The position numbers and the translations under genes were made by a program. Below are positions 17,283 through 25,222 of a stretch of 59,867 nt of DNA, in pieces (position 1 is the first letter of the stretch; each line of letters begins with the position of its first letter). Under the pieces are notes generated by a model that ran no database searches, had not been told where the DNA came from, and saw only the letters and a list, made by a program, of their open reading frames with translations. Origin of the DNA: Domibacillus aminovorans (lineage in GTDB: Bacteria; Bacillota; Bacilli; Bacillales; Domibacillaceae); assembly GCF_001643235.1 (NCBI RefSeq), contig NZ_LQWY01000019.1, positions 1-59,867 of the forward strand. The letters are read 5' to 3'.

Positions 17283-17801
17283 ATGATTATAAAAGTTGTA
17301 GATTATAATCAGAATTGGAGCAGTGAATATCAAAAAGAAGAACAGTCTATTAGGACTATCCTTCAAGAAGAATTGGTGAATAGTTTTCATATTGGAAGTA
17401 CATCAGTTCCATGTCTAAAAGCAAAACCAATTATTGATATTTTACTTGTAGTCAATGATATTAATAAATTGGACTTGTTTTCTAACCAATTTCAAGATAT
17501 TGGATATGAAGTTATGGGGGAATTCGGGATCACTGGAAGAAGGTATTTCCGCAAAGGTGGAGATAATCGTACTCACCAAATTCACGCTTTTCAATATAAC
17601 AACATAGAAGAAATTGAAAGGCACTTAGCATTTAGAGATTACCTTCGCGAACACCCAGAAGTCTGCATACAGTATGGGGAATTAAAGAGCAAACTTGCCG
17701 AACAGTATCCAAATGATATTGATGGATATGGCGACGGGAAGGACGATTTTGTCAAAAGTGTTGAAAAAGACGCTATTAAATGGCATTGGACTGTCCGTTA
17801 A
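17283..17801 (+). CDS. GrpB/UPF0157-family nucleotidyltransferase-fold protein
   Basis: This 172-residue protein matches the GrpB family: SFHIGSTSVPCLKAKPIIDI is the signature containing the nucleotidyltransferase-like GSTSV and the DI metal acid. RYFRKGGDNRTHQIHAF and HLAFRDYLREHP are the other conserved blocks. The cellular substrate is unknown; some relatives are linked to coenzyme A or nucleotide metabolism. A GGGGTG lies upstream of the ATG at 17283. Despite the name it is unrelated to GrpE. Confidence 0.85.
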   Translation: MIIKVVDYNQNWSSEYQKEEQSIRTILQEELVNSFHIGSTSVPCLKAKPIIDILLVVNDINKLDLFSNQFQDIGYEVMGEFGITGRRYFRKGGDNRTHQIHAFQYNNIEEIERHLAFRDYLREHPEVCIQYGELKSKLAEQYPNDIDGYGDGKDDFVKSVEKDAIKWHWTVR

Positions 17802-17905
17802 TATTAATTTTCACTTATTAGAAAAAGAAGAGCGTTTTTCGCTTTGAGTATACAAATTTACCTTAGCTTGATGGGCATATGCCTGTACCCCTTCTATGAC
17901 AAGGG

Positions 17906-18439
17906 TCAATCTGTTTTTACCCTTGTCATAGTAAGCAACTCGTTCAGTACATTTTCCCTAAGATTATCTTGAATAGGTGCCAAACCAAACATATCGCTGA
18001 ACCACAAGCCATCTACTGCAAGCCTGATAATGGTTGCTATGACAGGATCCACACCATCTTCTTCAATCTGTTTTTGCCAAAGCTCATAATGTTCCTGAAA
18101 AGGTGCTAATAGCTCGGGATCCGAAGTCATAGCTGCTAACAATCCAGAAGTCATTTGTTGCGGATCTTTAAGCGACACTTCAATATATGCACGTAAGGTT
18201 TCTCCAGGATCGGTATCTTGGTTCGAAGGGGTGAGGAAACTATCTGTATATCGCTGAATAATCTGGTTAAGTACACCCATAATTAATGCCTTTTTATTCG
18301 GAAAATGATACAATAGCCCGCCCTTGCTAACGCCTGCTTCTTGTGCGACATTTTCCAGTGTTAAGCGGCTAACTCCTTGCGTGTTTATAATACGAGAAGT
18401 GGCAGCTAACAGTTCTTTTTCCAGTGTGTTTTCTTTCAA
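17906..18439 (-). CDS. TetR-family transcriptional regulator
   Basis: About 177 residues from a TTG at 18439, which lies eight bases after GGAGG. The DNA-binding part reads SRLTLENVAQEAGVSKGGLL then YHFPNKKALI. The C-terminal ligand domain is of the PF17937-like type. No efflux gene remains next to it, so the target is unknown; it may have been left behind when its partner was lost. Confidence 0.75.
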   Translation of the reverse strand: MKENTLEKELLAATSRIINTQGVSRLTLENVAQEAGVSKGGLLYHFPNKKALIMGVLNQIIQRYTDSFLTPSNQDTDPGETLRAYIEVSLKDPQQMTSGLLAAMTSDPELLAPFQEHYELWQKQIEEDGVDPVIATIIRLAVDGLWFSDMFGLAPIQDNLRENVLNELLTMTRVKTD

Positions 18440-18757
18440 AATGATCAATCCTCCAAGATGATATACTCATGATTTATTGTAAACATTCAGTAGAAAAGAT
18501 GTTGACGCCTGACATTTGGGCATCATGCAAAAGGTCAAATTAAAAATAAAGGAAGAATTAAAATAATTATCAATTTGTCACTCCATTCGACCCCTTACTT
18601 TAACAAAGGCTTCTTCAATAATAGAAGAAAAAAGCTTTAGTATACCTTTCACTGTACCGTCTGGAAGGATTTTAGTCAATAAACTACTACTTATGGAATA
18701 TGTTACAAAATAATAACAAGTTAAATACTTGATAAACCTCTGTTCAAGGGAAGAATC
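18440..18757. other. Intergenic region, unrecognised
   Basis: No intact gene. The minus strand at about 18578-18700 has an open stretch ending LFSSIIEEAFVKVRGRME that could be the tail of a lost gene, but the family is not recognised. Confidence 0.25.
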
Positions 18758-19033
18758 TTGCAAATCATACGAGAGAATACCACGGGAAGATTGGACGGAG
18801 GAATATGGGATTATGATATAGCCAAACAAATTCTTAAAGAGTACGAGCTGAATGGTGCCTATGCGATGGGCAGCGTACGAGTCGCGTTAACAGATTTGTT
18901 TTCGGGAGCGCTGATCGAAACGAATGAAGATAAGTTAGACACTGGTGAGCACTTCAGTAAGGGGAAGGTATTATTTAAATATTCACTAACAAGTTTTGGT
19001 GAAGACCGAATGCGGGATACAGGAATTATCTAA
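18758..19033 (+). CDS. Small conserved-looking protein of unknown function
   Basis: A 91-residue reading from a TTG contains DYDIAKQILKEYELNGAYAM and VRVALTDLFSGALIETNEDK, a well-formed helical pattern ending in a short beta-like segment (KVLFKYSLTSFG). It resembles the C-terminal part of small Bacillus proteins such as DUF3895, but that match is from memory and weak. It may be a 5'-truncated copy. A small membrane protein gene follows 20 bases later. Confidence 0.35.
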   Translation: MQIIRENTTGRLDGGIWDYDIAKQILKEYELNGAYAMGSVRVALTDLFSGALIETNEDKLDTGEHFSKGKVLFKYSLTSFGEDRMRDTGII

Positions 19034-19053
19034 TTAAAAAAGGAGAGGGTTAT

Positions 19054-19173
19054 ATGCCAGAAATAAGCGAGTCTTGGGGCTTTGCATCTGCTCCCTATTT
19101 ATCAATAATTGGAATCACTGTAATGTCCTCAATATGTCTGACTATAGCTAGGTCATATGTGACTAAAATATGA
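19054..19173 (+). CDS. Small single-span membrane protein (39 residues)
   Basis: An ATG at 19054 is preceded by AGGAGAGGG and opens 39 codons. The middle (APYLSIIGITVMSSICLTIA) is one hydrophobic helix, followed by a short basic tail. The good ribosome binding site and a following terminator (19208-19245) support expression. Function unknown. Confidence 0.5.
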   Translation: MPEISESWGFASAPYLSIIGITVMSSICLTIARSYVTKI

Positions 19174-19207
19174 GATGTTGGTAGTTGGATCCGTTGAATA
19201 GGATAAG

Positions 19208-19245
19208 AGCCGCCTCAAAGAGGAACTTCTTGAGGTGGCTTTTTC
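19208..19245 (+). terminator. Rho-independent terminator
   Basis: AGCCGCCTCAA pairs with TTGAGGTGGCT (one mismatch), followed by TTTTTC. Confidence 0.75.
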
Positions 19246-19358
19246 TCACTTTTAAGGTGTAGCCCGGGAATAGGATCAACAGTGAATATACAATGATATT
19301 CTACATCGATCATTCATTTAACATTTCAAAAAGAGTAGGTTAGGAAAAGGGGAATAAC

Positions 19359-19530
19359 ATGGGGTGGATTTTGCTTATTTTAGGTATTTTCATAGGAATT
19401 ATAGGAGCAACGTCAATGAAGTTATCAGAGGGTCTTACAAAACTGATCCCTTCTATCTCTATTTTTGTTTTCTAAGGACTTAGTTTGACCTTAGTGACAT
19501 TATCCTTTTACGAACAATTCGTTATGAGAG
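19359..19530 (+). pseudogene. Small multidrug resistance (SMR) exporter, N-terminal remnant
   Basis: The reading MGWILLILGIFIGIIGATSM then KLSEGLTKLIPS is the first helix and loop of an SMR/EmrE-type exporter, although the helix-1 glutamate essential for transport is replaced by glycine (FIGIIG instead of FLEVAG-like). An in-frame TAA follows IFVF where tyrosine is expected; the frame then continues GLSLTLVTLSF before homology ends. The gene is dead. Confidence 0.6.
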
Positions 19531-19988
19531 TCCAACACCTTACTGACAGACTAATAAAGCTCTAAAGAATGAAGTAGCCCAATTTAATACAGCTGCTTCA
19601 TTTTTCTTTTTTTATTTCGCACAATCCAAAAGTCTTTAAGAAAGTAATCAGCAAAAGAAGGATTTGCGGTACTACTGTTTCCCAAGTAGGATATAACCCA
19701 ATCCCTTCGATGAAAGAAAACTTGATCACCTTAGTTTCGGTTTCGCAAGATGAACTAGGATTAGAAGGTAAAGGGCATTAAATAAAAGAAGGACTAGTGA
19801 TTTCATCCATAATTTTAATTTTGTCACAACCAAACTTAGGAATCAAGATGAAGAACCAACCGTTATAACACAATGAGGTATATTTTCACAGTGAAATAAT
19901 AGTTCTTGTTCAATATAATATTAACAGGCATATTTTAATTAAAATAACATATCAGTATTGGTTAATCAACCTTAATAGGAGTACATAA
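19531..19988. other. Intergenic region upstream of the GrpE/Hsp70-like operon
   Basis: Holds a terminator hairpin at 19568-19615, unrecognised remnants, and an AT-rich stretch (19890-19970) that is the likely promoter region of the GrpE-like gene. No clear -35/-10 pair was found. Confidence 0.3.
19568..19615 (+). terminator. Terminator after the SMR remnant
   Basis: AATGAAGTAGC pairs with GCTGCTTCATT (one mismatch), followed by TTTTTCTTTT. Confidence 0.65.
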
Positions 19989-20681
19989 ATGAATAAAAAA
20001 GCCGATGATTGTTTTATTGATGAACTGCTGATTTCCCTCCAAGACGAAAGAATCATTGAAAAGATAAATGAAATAATAGAAGCCGACACATTTAATCAAA
20101 CGAGGGAAACCAACAAGTTATTGAAAGAAAAAGAAGAAGAAATTGCAAGGTTCCAACAAGAGCTTGACTCAAAAAAGAGGGAAATCATTGACTACAAAAT
20201 CAAGATCAACGAGCTAAATCAAAAGATCGATTCCTATCTTTATGAATTGCAAAAAAGAAGGGCAGATTATCAAGAAGCAGAAGAACTTTACAATTCTATT
20301 CAGCACTTATCGGAAGAAACAAGAAACTCATTAAAAAGAATTTTTAAAGGTACAACGGTGCAAGATTTTATTTTTTGTGGTGTGCAATACGAAAATATCT
20401 CATCTCTATGGGATTTCATTAAAAATGAGGCAATGGAAGGTAGGGAGCACGAAAGAGAAACCTTGATTGCTATTTTTCGGTATTTCTTTCAAGCTTACAG
20501 TAAAACGTATGATACCCCTTTATATAAAACGCAGGAAGTGCAAATTAATGATGTCTTTAGAGAAGATCTACATATAAGGGCCAGCGATAGCAAAATATCT
20601 GGAAACATCACGGAAATACTACTACCAGGGTACATAAGCATTAATGGTAAAATCATAAAAAAATCAATTGTAAAGATATAA
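19989..20681 (+). CDS. GrpE-like nucleotide exchange factor dedicated to the adjacent Hsp70-like protein
   Basis: The 230-residue protein has three parts. Residues 1-28 are a short lead. About 28-110 form a long charged coiled coil (ETNKLLKEKEEEIARFQQEL). About 110-180 form a helical bundle. The C-terminus is a beta wing ending GNITEILLPGYISINGK then IIKKSIVKI. That ending parallels GrpE (VxEVLxxGYxxxxRVIRPAxVxV), so assignment rests on architecture plus this terminal motif. GrpE releases ADP from Hsp70 in the cytoplasm; this copy is longer in its coiled coil and too divergent to be the housekeeping protein. A 38-base gap separates it from the Hsp70-like gene. Start supported by AGGAG. Confidence 0.65.
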   Translation: MNKKADDCFIDELLISLQDERIIEKINEIIEADTFNQTRETNKLLKEKEEEIARFQQELDSKKREIIDYKIKINELNQKIDSYLYELQKRRADYQEAEELYNSIQHLSEETRNSLKRIFKGTTVQDFIFCGVQYENISSLWDFIKNEAMEGREHERETLIAIFRYFFQAYSKTYDTPLYKTQEVQINDVFREDLHIRASDSKISGNITEILLPGYISINGKIIKKSIVKI

Positions 20682-20719
20682 CGGGCAATAAATAGAAGAA
20701 CAAAGAAGGAGAAATTGGG

Positions 20720-23700
20720 ATGACATCGATTATAATTCCTGAACTTGAGAAAGGTATTGAAGAAGTTTTACTTGTGCAATGGTACAAACAGCCTGGAGAC
20801 TATATTGCAATGGGCGACTATTTAGCAGAAATTAGCAACGAGGAGATCCGCCTTGATCTCTTTTCAGAAAGAGAAGGCATCCTTAAAGAATTATATGTAG
20901 CTGAAGGAGCTTTAGTTAGGATCGGTGATGTAGTAGGTAATATGGAATCCGGTGATTCTATATTAGTAGAATCCTTAATGAAAGTGGAAGAAAAAAAAGC
21001 AATAACTGTTGAAAAAACCCTCGATAGAGTAACAGGTTTGGATGAAAAAAATTCGGGAGGGAGTTCTATTCATTTAATGGATAACAACGAGATGCAGATT
21101 CAATATTCACCTGACATACAAACAATGCCAGTTTCCTCCATTTCAATGACCTATAAAGAAATGAGATCCTTAATTAGCCATTTATATCGGGTAGCGGAAG
21201 AAACTTTTTTTACAGACGAATCGGGCCTTTTTCAAGATATCAAAAAGATTCTTAGCTCTAGATGGGTTTATATGAGCAATGTAAACGTTGTCTATGACCA
21301 TAGCATTGCAGCCTTATTTCCGTATAGAGCTCAATATAAGTTAATGGACGAGGATTTTGACTACAAAAAGCACCTGGACTTTTCAGGCTTTGAAGGCGAC
21401 GCTATGACATATGAAGAAGTCAGGAAAAGTTTTGATACGAGAGATCATCCTATATTTAAGGATATATTAGCCTTACACGATTCTTACATGAGTAAAAACC
21501 CTTCCGTTTCAAGGCTCTTTACAAATGCAACAACGAATTCAGATAAATCAATTGCATTCAAATTTAACGAGTACGACATTAAAAGTTTTGATGTAGTGAA
21601 TCAAAAAACCGAATCATTGGGGAAAGGGTTTTTTATTCCTATTTTCCGCCTAAACGGAAAAAACAGCTCTGAGATCAGTGACAAAATGGCTCTGCATCTA
21701 TGGTTGAAAAATGGATTAGTACCGAGTGAATTAAGTGGAGAACATCAAGAGGCTTATGATTATTTGCTAGCGTTATATCGATTAAAGGACTTAGATCATG
21801 ATGACTTTCATGAAGAACTTTCATCAACCCGTATCGATTCCAAGTCATATCTTGAGAAACTTTTAAACTCTGAAAAGGTAAGGGCTGACATCGATCGGTA
21901 TGATGAAAAGATGTTAACAGATCCAAACCGAGGACATTGGGATTTGTGGCCATACCTTACTGAAGAGAAACCCTTAACTATAAAACTGAACGATGAAATA
22001 ATGGCAAGAAACCCTAAGATGGACATTAAAGATGGCGGCCTCATAGGAATTGATTTTGGTACAAAAAGTACAGTTGTAGTTCATCAAGAAGAAAATGATT
22101 TCACCCTTCCTATGCGTGTTGGTGTTGGTTACTTTAACGATGAAGTAAAAGATTGGCATTATGAAAACCCTACAGTGATTGAATTTATTGATTTAGTAAG
22201 TTTTTTTGAGCTTTATCAAGAAAAAGCAGGAAGACCCGACACGGTGTGGCAGGATGTCACTGTTTCCCATACCGCTTTTAATAGCTTAATGAATGGCAAA
22301 AGTGACCATTATTATTCAATACTGAATGATTTAAAGCAATGGGCCGGAGACAAGAAGAAACATCTTAGATTAAAAGACAAGGTGGGATATGATATCATAC
22401 TGCCATCTTTTTTGAACTTAACAGATCAGGAAATCAACCCCATTGAGTTATATGCCTACTATCTCGGTTTATATATCAACAATCAGCATAATGGGATTTA
22501 CCTGGACTACACATTATCTTTCCCTGTCACGTATGAAAGAGAGGTAAGAGAAAAAATTCTTCAAAGTTTTGAACGTGGGTTAAAAAAGACGCTTCCTATT
22601 CCGATCCAGCAAGACGAAGAAATTATGAAAAAATTTCGTGTAACGGGCGGTGCAAGTGAACCCGCCGCATACGCCATTTGTGCTTTACAAGAATATGGAT
22701 TTGAACCAGAAGAGGATGAAAAAACTTTTTATGGCGTGTTTGATTTTGGTGGGGGGACAACGGATTTTGATTTTGGTATTTGGCGTGAAGCTGGCCTTAA
22801 GGAAAGAAGATATGACTATGTAATTGAACATTTTGCAGCGGGCGGAGACCGTTACTTAGGTGGAGAAAATATATTAGAACTTTTAGCATTCGAAGTGTTT
22901 AAAAAGAACCAAAATACGATGCGCGAGCTTAACATATCCTTTATCCTCCCGTTAGAATGCACGAAATTTCCTGGAAGTGAAATATTGATTAACGAGTCAC
23001 AAGAATCAAAATTAAATACAAAACAACTGGTAGAAGAATTAAGGCCTCTCTGGGAAAGGCATGAAGGGTATGAAGAACATTTTGAAAAAGGAATGATTCG
23101 AGTAGACCTATTTGACAAAGCCGGCCAATCGAAACCGAATGTAGAACTTCTGGTCGATAAAGAGGAAATGGAACAAGTTATTATGAAAAGAATTGAAAAG
23201 GGGATCAAAAATTTCTTTGACTCCTTACGCCGCGCTTTTGATCGATCGGAGACCAGCAAAATCAATAAAGTAAATATTCTGCTTGCGGGCAATTCAAGTA
23301 AATCTCCTGTCGTCATTAATTTGTTTAACAGATTCATAGAAGAAGAAGCACAGAACATCCATAAGCTGAATGAGTTTTCTGATAATCTTTTTGAAATCTT
23401 TCCACCACTAGGGACAGATGCCGCTTATCTCAAACAAGAGGAAAGAGGCATATCTGTTGACAGACATGTCCTAGGGAGCCCGACTGGAAAGACGGGGGTT
23501 GCCTTTGGGCTGGTACAGAGCAGAAAAGGTGGAAGGATAAAAGTTATTGACCATAACATTGTGAATGATGAAGCGAAATTCAAGTATTTTCTCGGTATGG
23601 GGAAAAAGGGAAAATTTAAAACGATTATTGACCGAGAAGAAAGTTATAACAAATGGCATTTATTCATTGATGCGTCGGAAGAAGATTTTGAAATTTACTA

Positions 23701-23905
23701 TACGAGCCTGCCGGAAGCCAGCACAAATCAGCTTGGTATTAAGCAAATCCAGCGGAAAAAGCTCCGAATTGAGTATGTAGATGATTCGGCTTTTGTTTAC
23801 ATTCGAAGGGTAAGTCCAACTGTTCTTGAATATGTCGTCGCGTATGAAGACTCGATTTTAAACGAGGCCTATTTAAGTGAAATAACCAAAGTGGAGTTGA
23901 ACTGA
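20720..23905 (+). CDS. Large Hsp70-like ATPase with N-terminal lipoyl-like domain
   Basis: The protein has 1061 residues. Residues 1-77 resemble a biotinyl/lipoyl domain (VLLVQWYKQPGDYIAMGDYL, then REGILKELYVAEGALVRIGD), but the attachment lysine (usually TDK) is replaced by NEE, so it cannot be lipoylated. About 80-430 is helical and unrecognised. The actin-like ATPase begins near 437: phosphate-1 loop GIDFGTKSTVVV, phosphate-2 loop FDFGGGTTDFDFG near 674, and the adenosine motif LLAGNSSKSPVV near 853. About 940-1061 is a beta-rich tail. It is much larger than DnaK and lacks its standard substrate-binding domain and tail. The dedicated GrpE-like gene upstream implies a nucleotide-cycling machine, perhaps a defence or stress module. 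Confidence 0.7.
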   Translation: MTSIIIPELEKGIEEVLLVQWYKQPGDYIAMGDYLAEISNEEIRLDLFSEREGILKELYVAEGALVRIGDVVGNMESGDSILVESLMKVEEKKAITVEKTLDRVTGLDEKNSGGSSIHLMDNNEMQIQYSPDIQTMPVSSISMTYKEMRSLISHLYRVAEETFFTDESGLFQDIKKILSSRWVYMSNVNVVYDHSIAALFPYRAQYKLMDEDFDYKKHLDFSGFEGDAMTYEEVRKSFDTRDHPIFKDILALHDSYMSKNPSVSRLFTNATTNSDKSIAFKFNEYDIKSFDVVNQKTESLGKGFFIPIFRLNGKNSSEISDKMALHLWLKNGLVPSELSGEHQEAYDYLLALYRLKDLDHDDFHEELSSTRIDSKSYLEKLLNSEKVRADIDRYDEKMLTDPNRGHWDLWPYLTEEKPLTIKLNDEIMARNPKMDIKDGGLIGIDFGTKSTVVVHQEENDFTLPMRVGVGYFNDEVKDWHYENPTVIEFIDLVSFFELYQEKAGRPDTVWQDVTVSHTAFNSLMNGKSDHYYSILNDLKQWAGDKKKHLRLKDKVGYDIILPSFLNLTDQEINPIELYAYYLGLYINNQHNGIYLDYTLSFPVTYEREVREKILQSFERGLKKTLPIPIQQDEEIMKKFRVTGGASEPAAYAICALQEYGFEPEEDEKTFYGVFDFGGGTTDFDFGIWREAGLKERRYDYVIEHFAAGGDRYLGGENILELLAFEVFKKNQNTMRELNISFILPLECTKFPGSEILINESQESKLNTKQLVEELRPLWERHEGYEEHFEKGMIRVDLFDKAGQSKPNVELLVDKEEMEQVIMKRIEKGIKNFFDSLRRAFDRSETSKINKVNILLAGNSSKSPVVINLFNRFIEEEAQNIHKLNEFSDNLFEIFPPLGTDAAYLKQEERGISVDRHVLGSPTGKTGVAFGLVQSRKGGRIKVIDHNIVNDEAKFKYFLGMGKKGKFKTIIDREESYNKWHLFIDASEEDFEIYYTSLPEASTNQLGIKQIQRKKLRIEYVDDSAFVYIRRVSPTVLEYVVAYEDSILNEAYLSEITKVELN

Positions 23906-24399
23906 TGGTTCGGTCAAAGATCTATGCAACTTTTCATTTTTCAAAATTTCCAGAAGCTACAACAGCTGGTAAACGGGTTGCTGGCGGACCAACAATTTAA
24001 AGCAGACTTTTAGGTTCTGGTGCAAAAACTTCAAGACAGTTGCACCAGAACCGAGAAACTTATGTCAGGTGTTCGTTTTACTTTTTATTGTCAGGCTACG
24101 GGAATTACAAGAATGACTGAATATGATTCAATTCAAGAGGTGGAAACCTCGATAAGTTTATCAGCCGTGCGATCCATGCGTATGAAGAAAAGGAAAAGCT
24201 GAAACACCCGCAGAATTTGAACTTGTTCATTAGAGAGCATGAAGTCATTGTAACTGGTGTGCCGTATGTTCAAAATGAATTAGACAATGAATTGCAGGAA
24301 AATCTCTTGTTGTCCTCTATCCTTGAAGAAGTGATTGAGGAAGAACTTTCAGAGAAGCTAGGCAAAGCGGAGATTGAGTTTCAAACGCTTTTAAAATGA
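23905..24399 (+). pseudogene. Third gene of the GrpE/Hsp70-like operon, disrupted
   Basis: The stop of the Hsp70-like gene overlaps an ATG (TGATG), but the following frames are broken. One frame gives NFQKLQQLVNGLLADQQFK and then stops exactly at a 40-bp IS6-like remnant (24013-24052). After the remnant a second frame reads RFTFYCQATGITRMTEYDSI. A third frame carries the end: FISRAIHAYEEKEKLKHPQN, REHEVIVTGVPYVQNEL and a Glu-rich tail. So at least two frameshifts plus an insertion are present. The ancestral protein would be about 160 residues. No family is recognised. Its loss may have inactivated the module. Confidence 0.55.
24013..24052. mobile_element. 40-bp IS6/IS240-like terminal-repeat remnant
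   Basis: GGTTCTGGTGCA (24013-24024) and its exact complement TGCACCAGAACC (24041-24052) face each other with 16 bases between. GGTTCTG(G/T)TGCAAA is the terminal consensus of IS6-family elements. The whole transposase body is missing, and the flanking octamers do not match, so this is a deletion scar inside a gene. Confidence 0.6.
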
Positions 24400-24401
24400 T
24401 G

Positions 24402-24433
24402 AAAAAGGAGATCCCCATGGGATTTCCTTTTTT
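24402..24433 (+). terminator. Terminator of the GrpE/Hsp70-like operon
   Basis: AAAAAGGAGATCCC and GGGATTTCCTTTTTT pair around CAT with one mismatch; a T-run follows. It lies directly after the third gene's stop. Confidence 0.75.
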
Positions 24434-24541
24434 AATACAAGTTTAACATTGTGCAAAATTCAAAAATAATTTATAAAAAAACATCGCTAGTCCGATTATG
24501 GACGTTATGCATCCACATCAAAAAAAGGGAGGGCTTCAATT

Positions 24542-24664
24542 ATGAATACCGCTATTAAAAATGAAATCTTTGTCCGTAAATTTTCGGAGGAAGAGGTTAT
24601 AAAGAAAATGATCAAAGAAGGTTACTCACTTGAATCTGATTTATGTTGGGCAGACGTTGCTTAG
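24542..24664 (+). CDS. Small protein of unknown function (40 residues)
   Basis: An ATG at 24542 follows AAAGGGAGGG at 10 bases and encodes MNTAIKNEIFVRKFSEEEVI then KKMIKEGYSLESDLCWADVA. It is soluble, acidic at the end and predicted helical. No family recognised. It sits between the chaperone-like operon and a left-type repeat end, so it may be cargo or a broken antitoxin-like gene. Confidence 0.45.
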   Translation: MNTAIKNEIFVRKFSEEEVIKKMIKEGYSLESDLCWADVA

Positions 24665-24708
24665 TAGGCCATACAGAAAGAGTGAGTGCTTAAATGGAAT
24701 ATATTGAG

Positions 24709-24809
24709 AGCGTGTTTTGATCAATCTTTTTTCAAAACACGCTTTTTCTATTTGCTCTTGTATTAAGGTTTATAGCGGTAATTTGATCAAACTTTTTTTC
24801 AAAGTTACA
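24709..24809 (+). repeat. Left-type transposon-like end L1
   Basis: A 12-bp stem AGCGTGTTTTGA/TCAAAACACGCT encloses the internal site TCAATCTTTTT and is followed by T-rich sequence. Then TTGATCAAACTTTTTTTCAA leads to a terminal ACA (24807-24809), 17 bases beyond the GTTTGAT core on the complementary strand. The outer flank is TTTAC. No right-type partner was found to the left. Confidence 0.65.
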
Positions 24810-25018
24810 TTTACTTCAATTTTGATATTTTACATATTCTTCTTTACCCAATGTAAACACCTCTATGTATAATTGTAATCGAATGGAGATACTTTTATCA
24901 TACATAAAAACGTTGCGATAGTCAGAAAGTAGGGCTGCAATCGATAAGACCACAAAAAAGCATGAAGCAGCTTCTCTTAAGGAATAAATGTTTTATCTGT
25001 TATTAACAAGTAGTAAGA

Positions 25019-25117
25019 ATCCCACTCAAGCTTCTGAATAAACAAAATAAGATAGGTGGGATAATATCTGCTCGTAACAGGACTAACACTCAGTGGGGGT
25101 TAAGCCCCCCCCATTGA
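25019..25117. repeat. Two adjacent hairpins, possible IS200/IS605-type end remnant
   Basis: ATCCCAC (25019) pairs with GTGGGAT (25056), and CTCAGTGGGGG (25089) pairs with the C-rich arm ending ATTGAG (25117) around TTAAG. Such paired subterminal hairpins are typical of IS200/IS605 ends and their overlapping RNAs. No TnpA or TnpB is present. A structured terminator for the minus-strand genes is the alternative. Confidence 0.35.
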
Positions 25118-25222
25118 GCAAAATTTCACTTTATATAGATGCTTCTAAAAGTATTGTTTTCGCTATTCTAGATCATAATTCTGTGCGAATGTATTCTTAA
25201 ATATTGGATCTGTTTTCCTTAC

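Larger units (their letters stand above)
24665..25222. other. Intergenic region with left-type end L1 and two hairpins
   Basis: Holds L1 (24709-24809) and the structured segment 25019-25117. No coding potential is seen. Confidence 0.5.

Noticed and set aside
17283-17801. GrpB as a partner of the GrpE/Hsp70-like operon
   Set aside because: GrpB is a nucleotidyltransferase-fold family unrelated to GrpE despite the name, and lies 2 kb away with other genes between.
24709-24745. Left-end hairpins as simple gene terminators only
   Set aside because: They recur with the same loop next to spaced sites and defined termini, often with no gene ending nearby, so terminator function alone does not explain them.
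25019-25117. A riboswitch or T-box
   Set aside because: No known riboswitch core is visible, and the segment lies at the 3' side of the nearest genes rather than in a leader.
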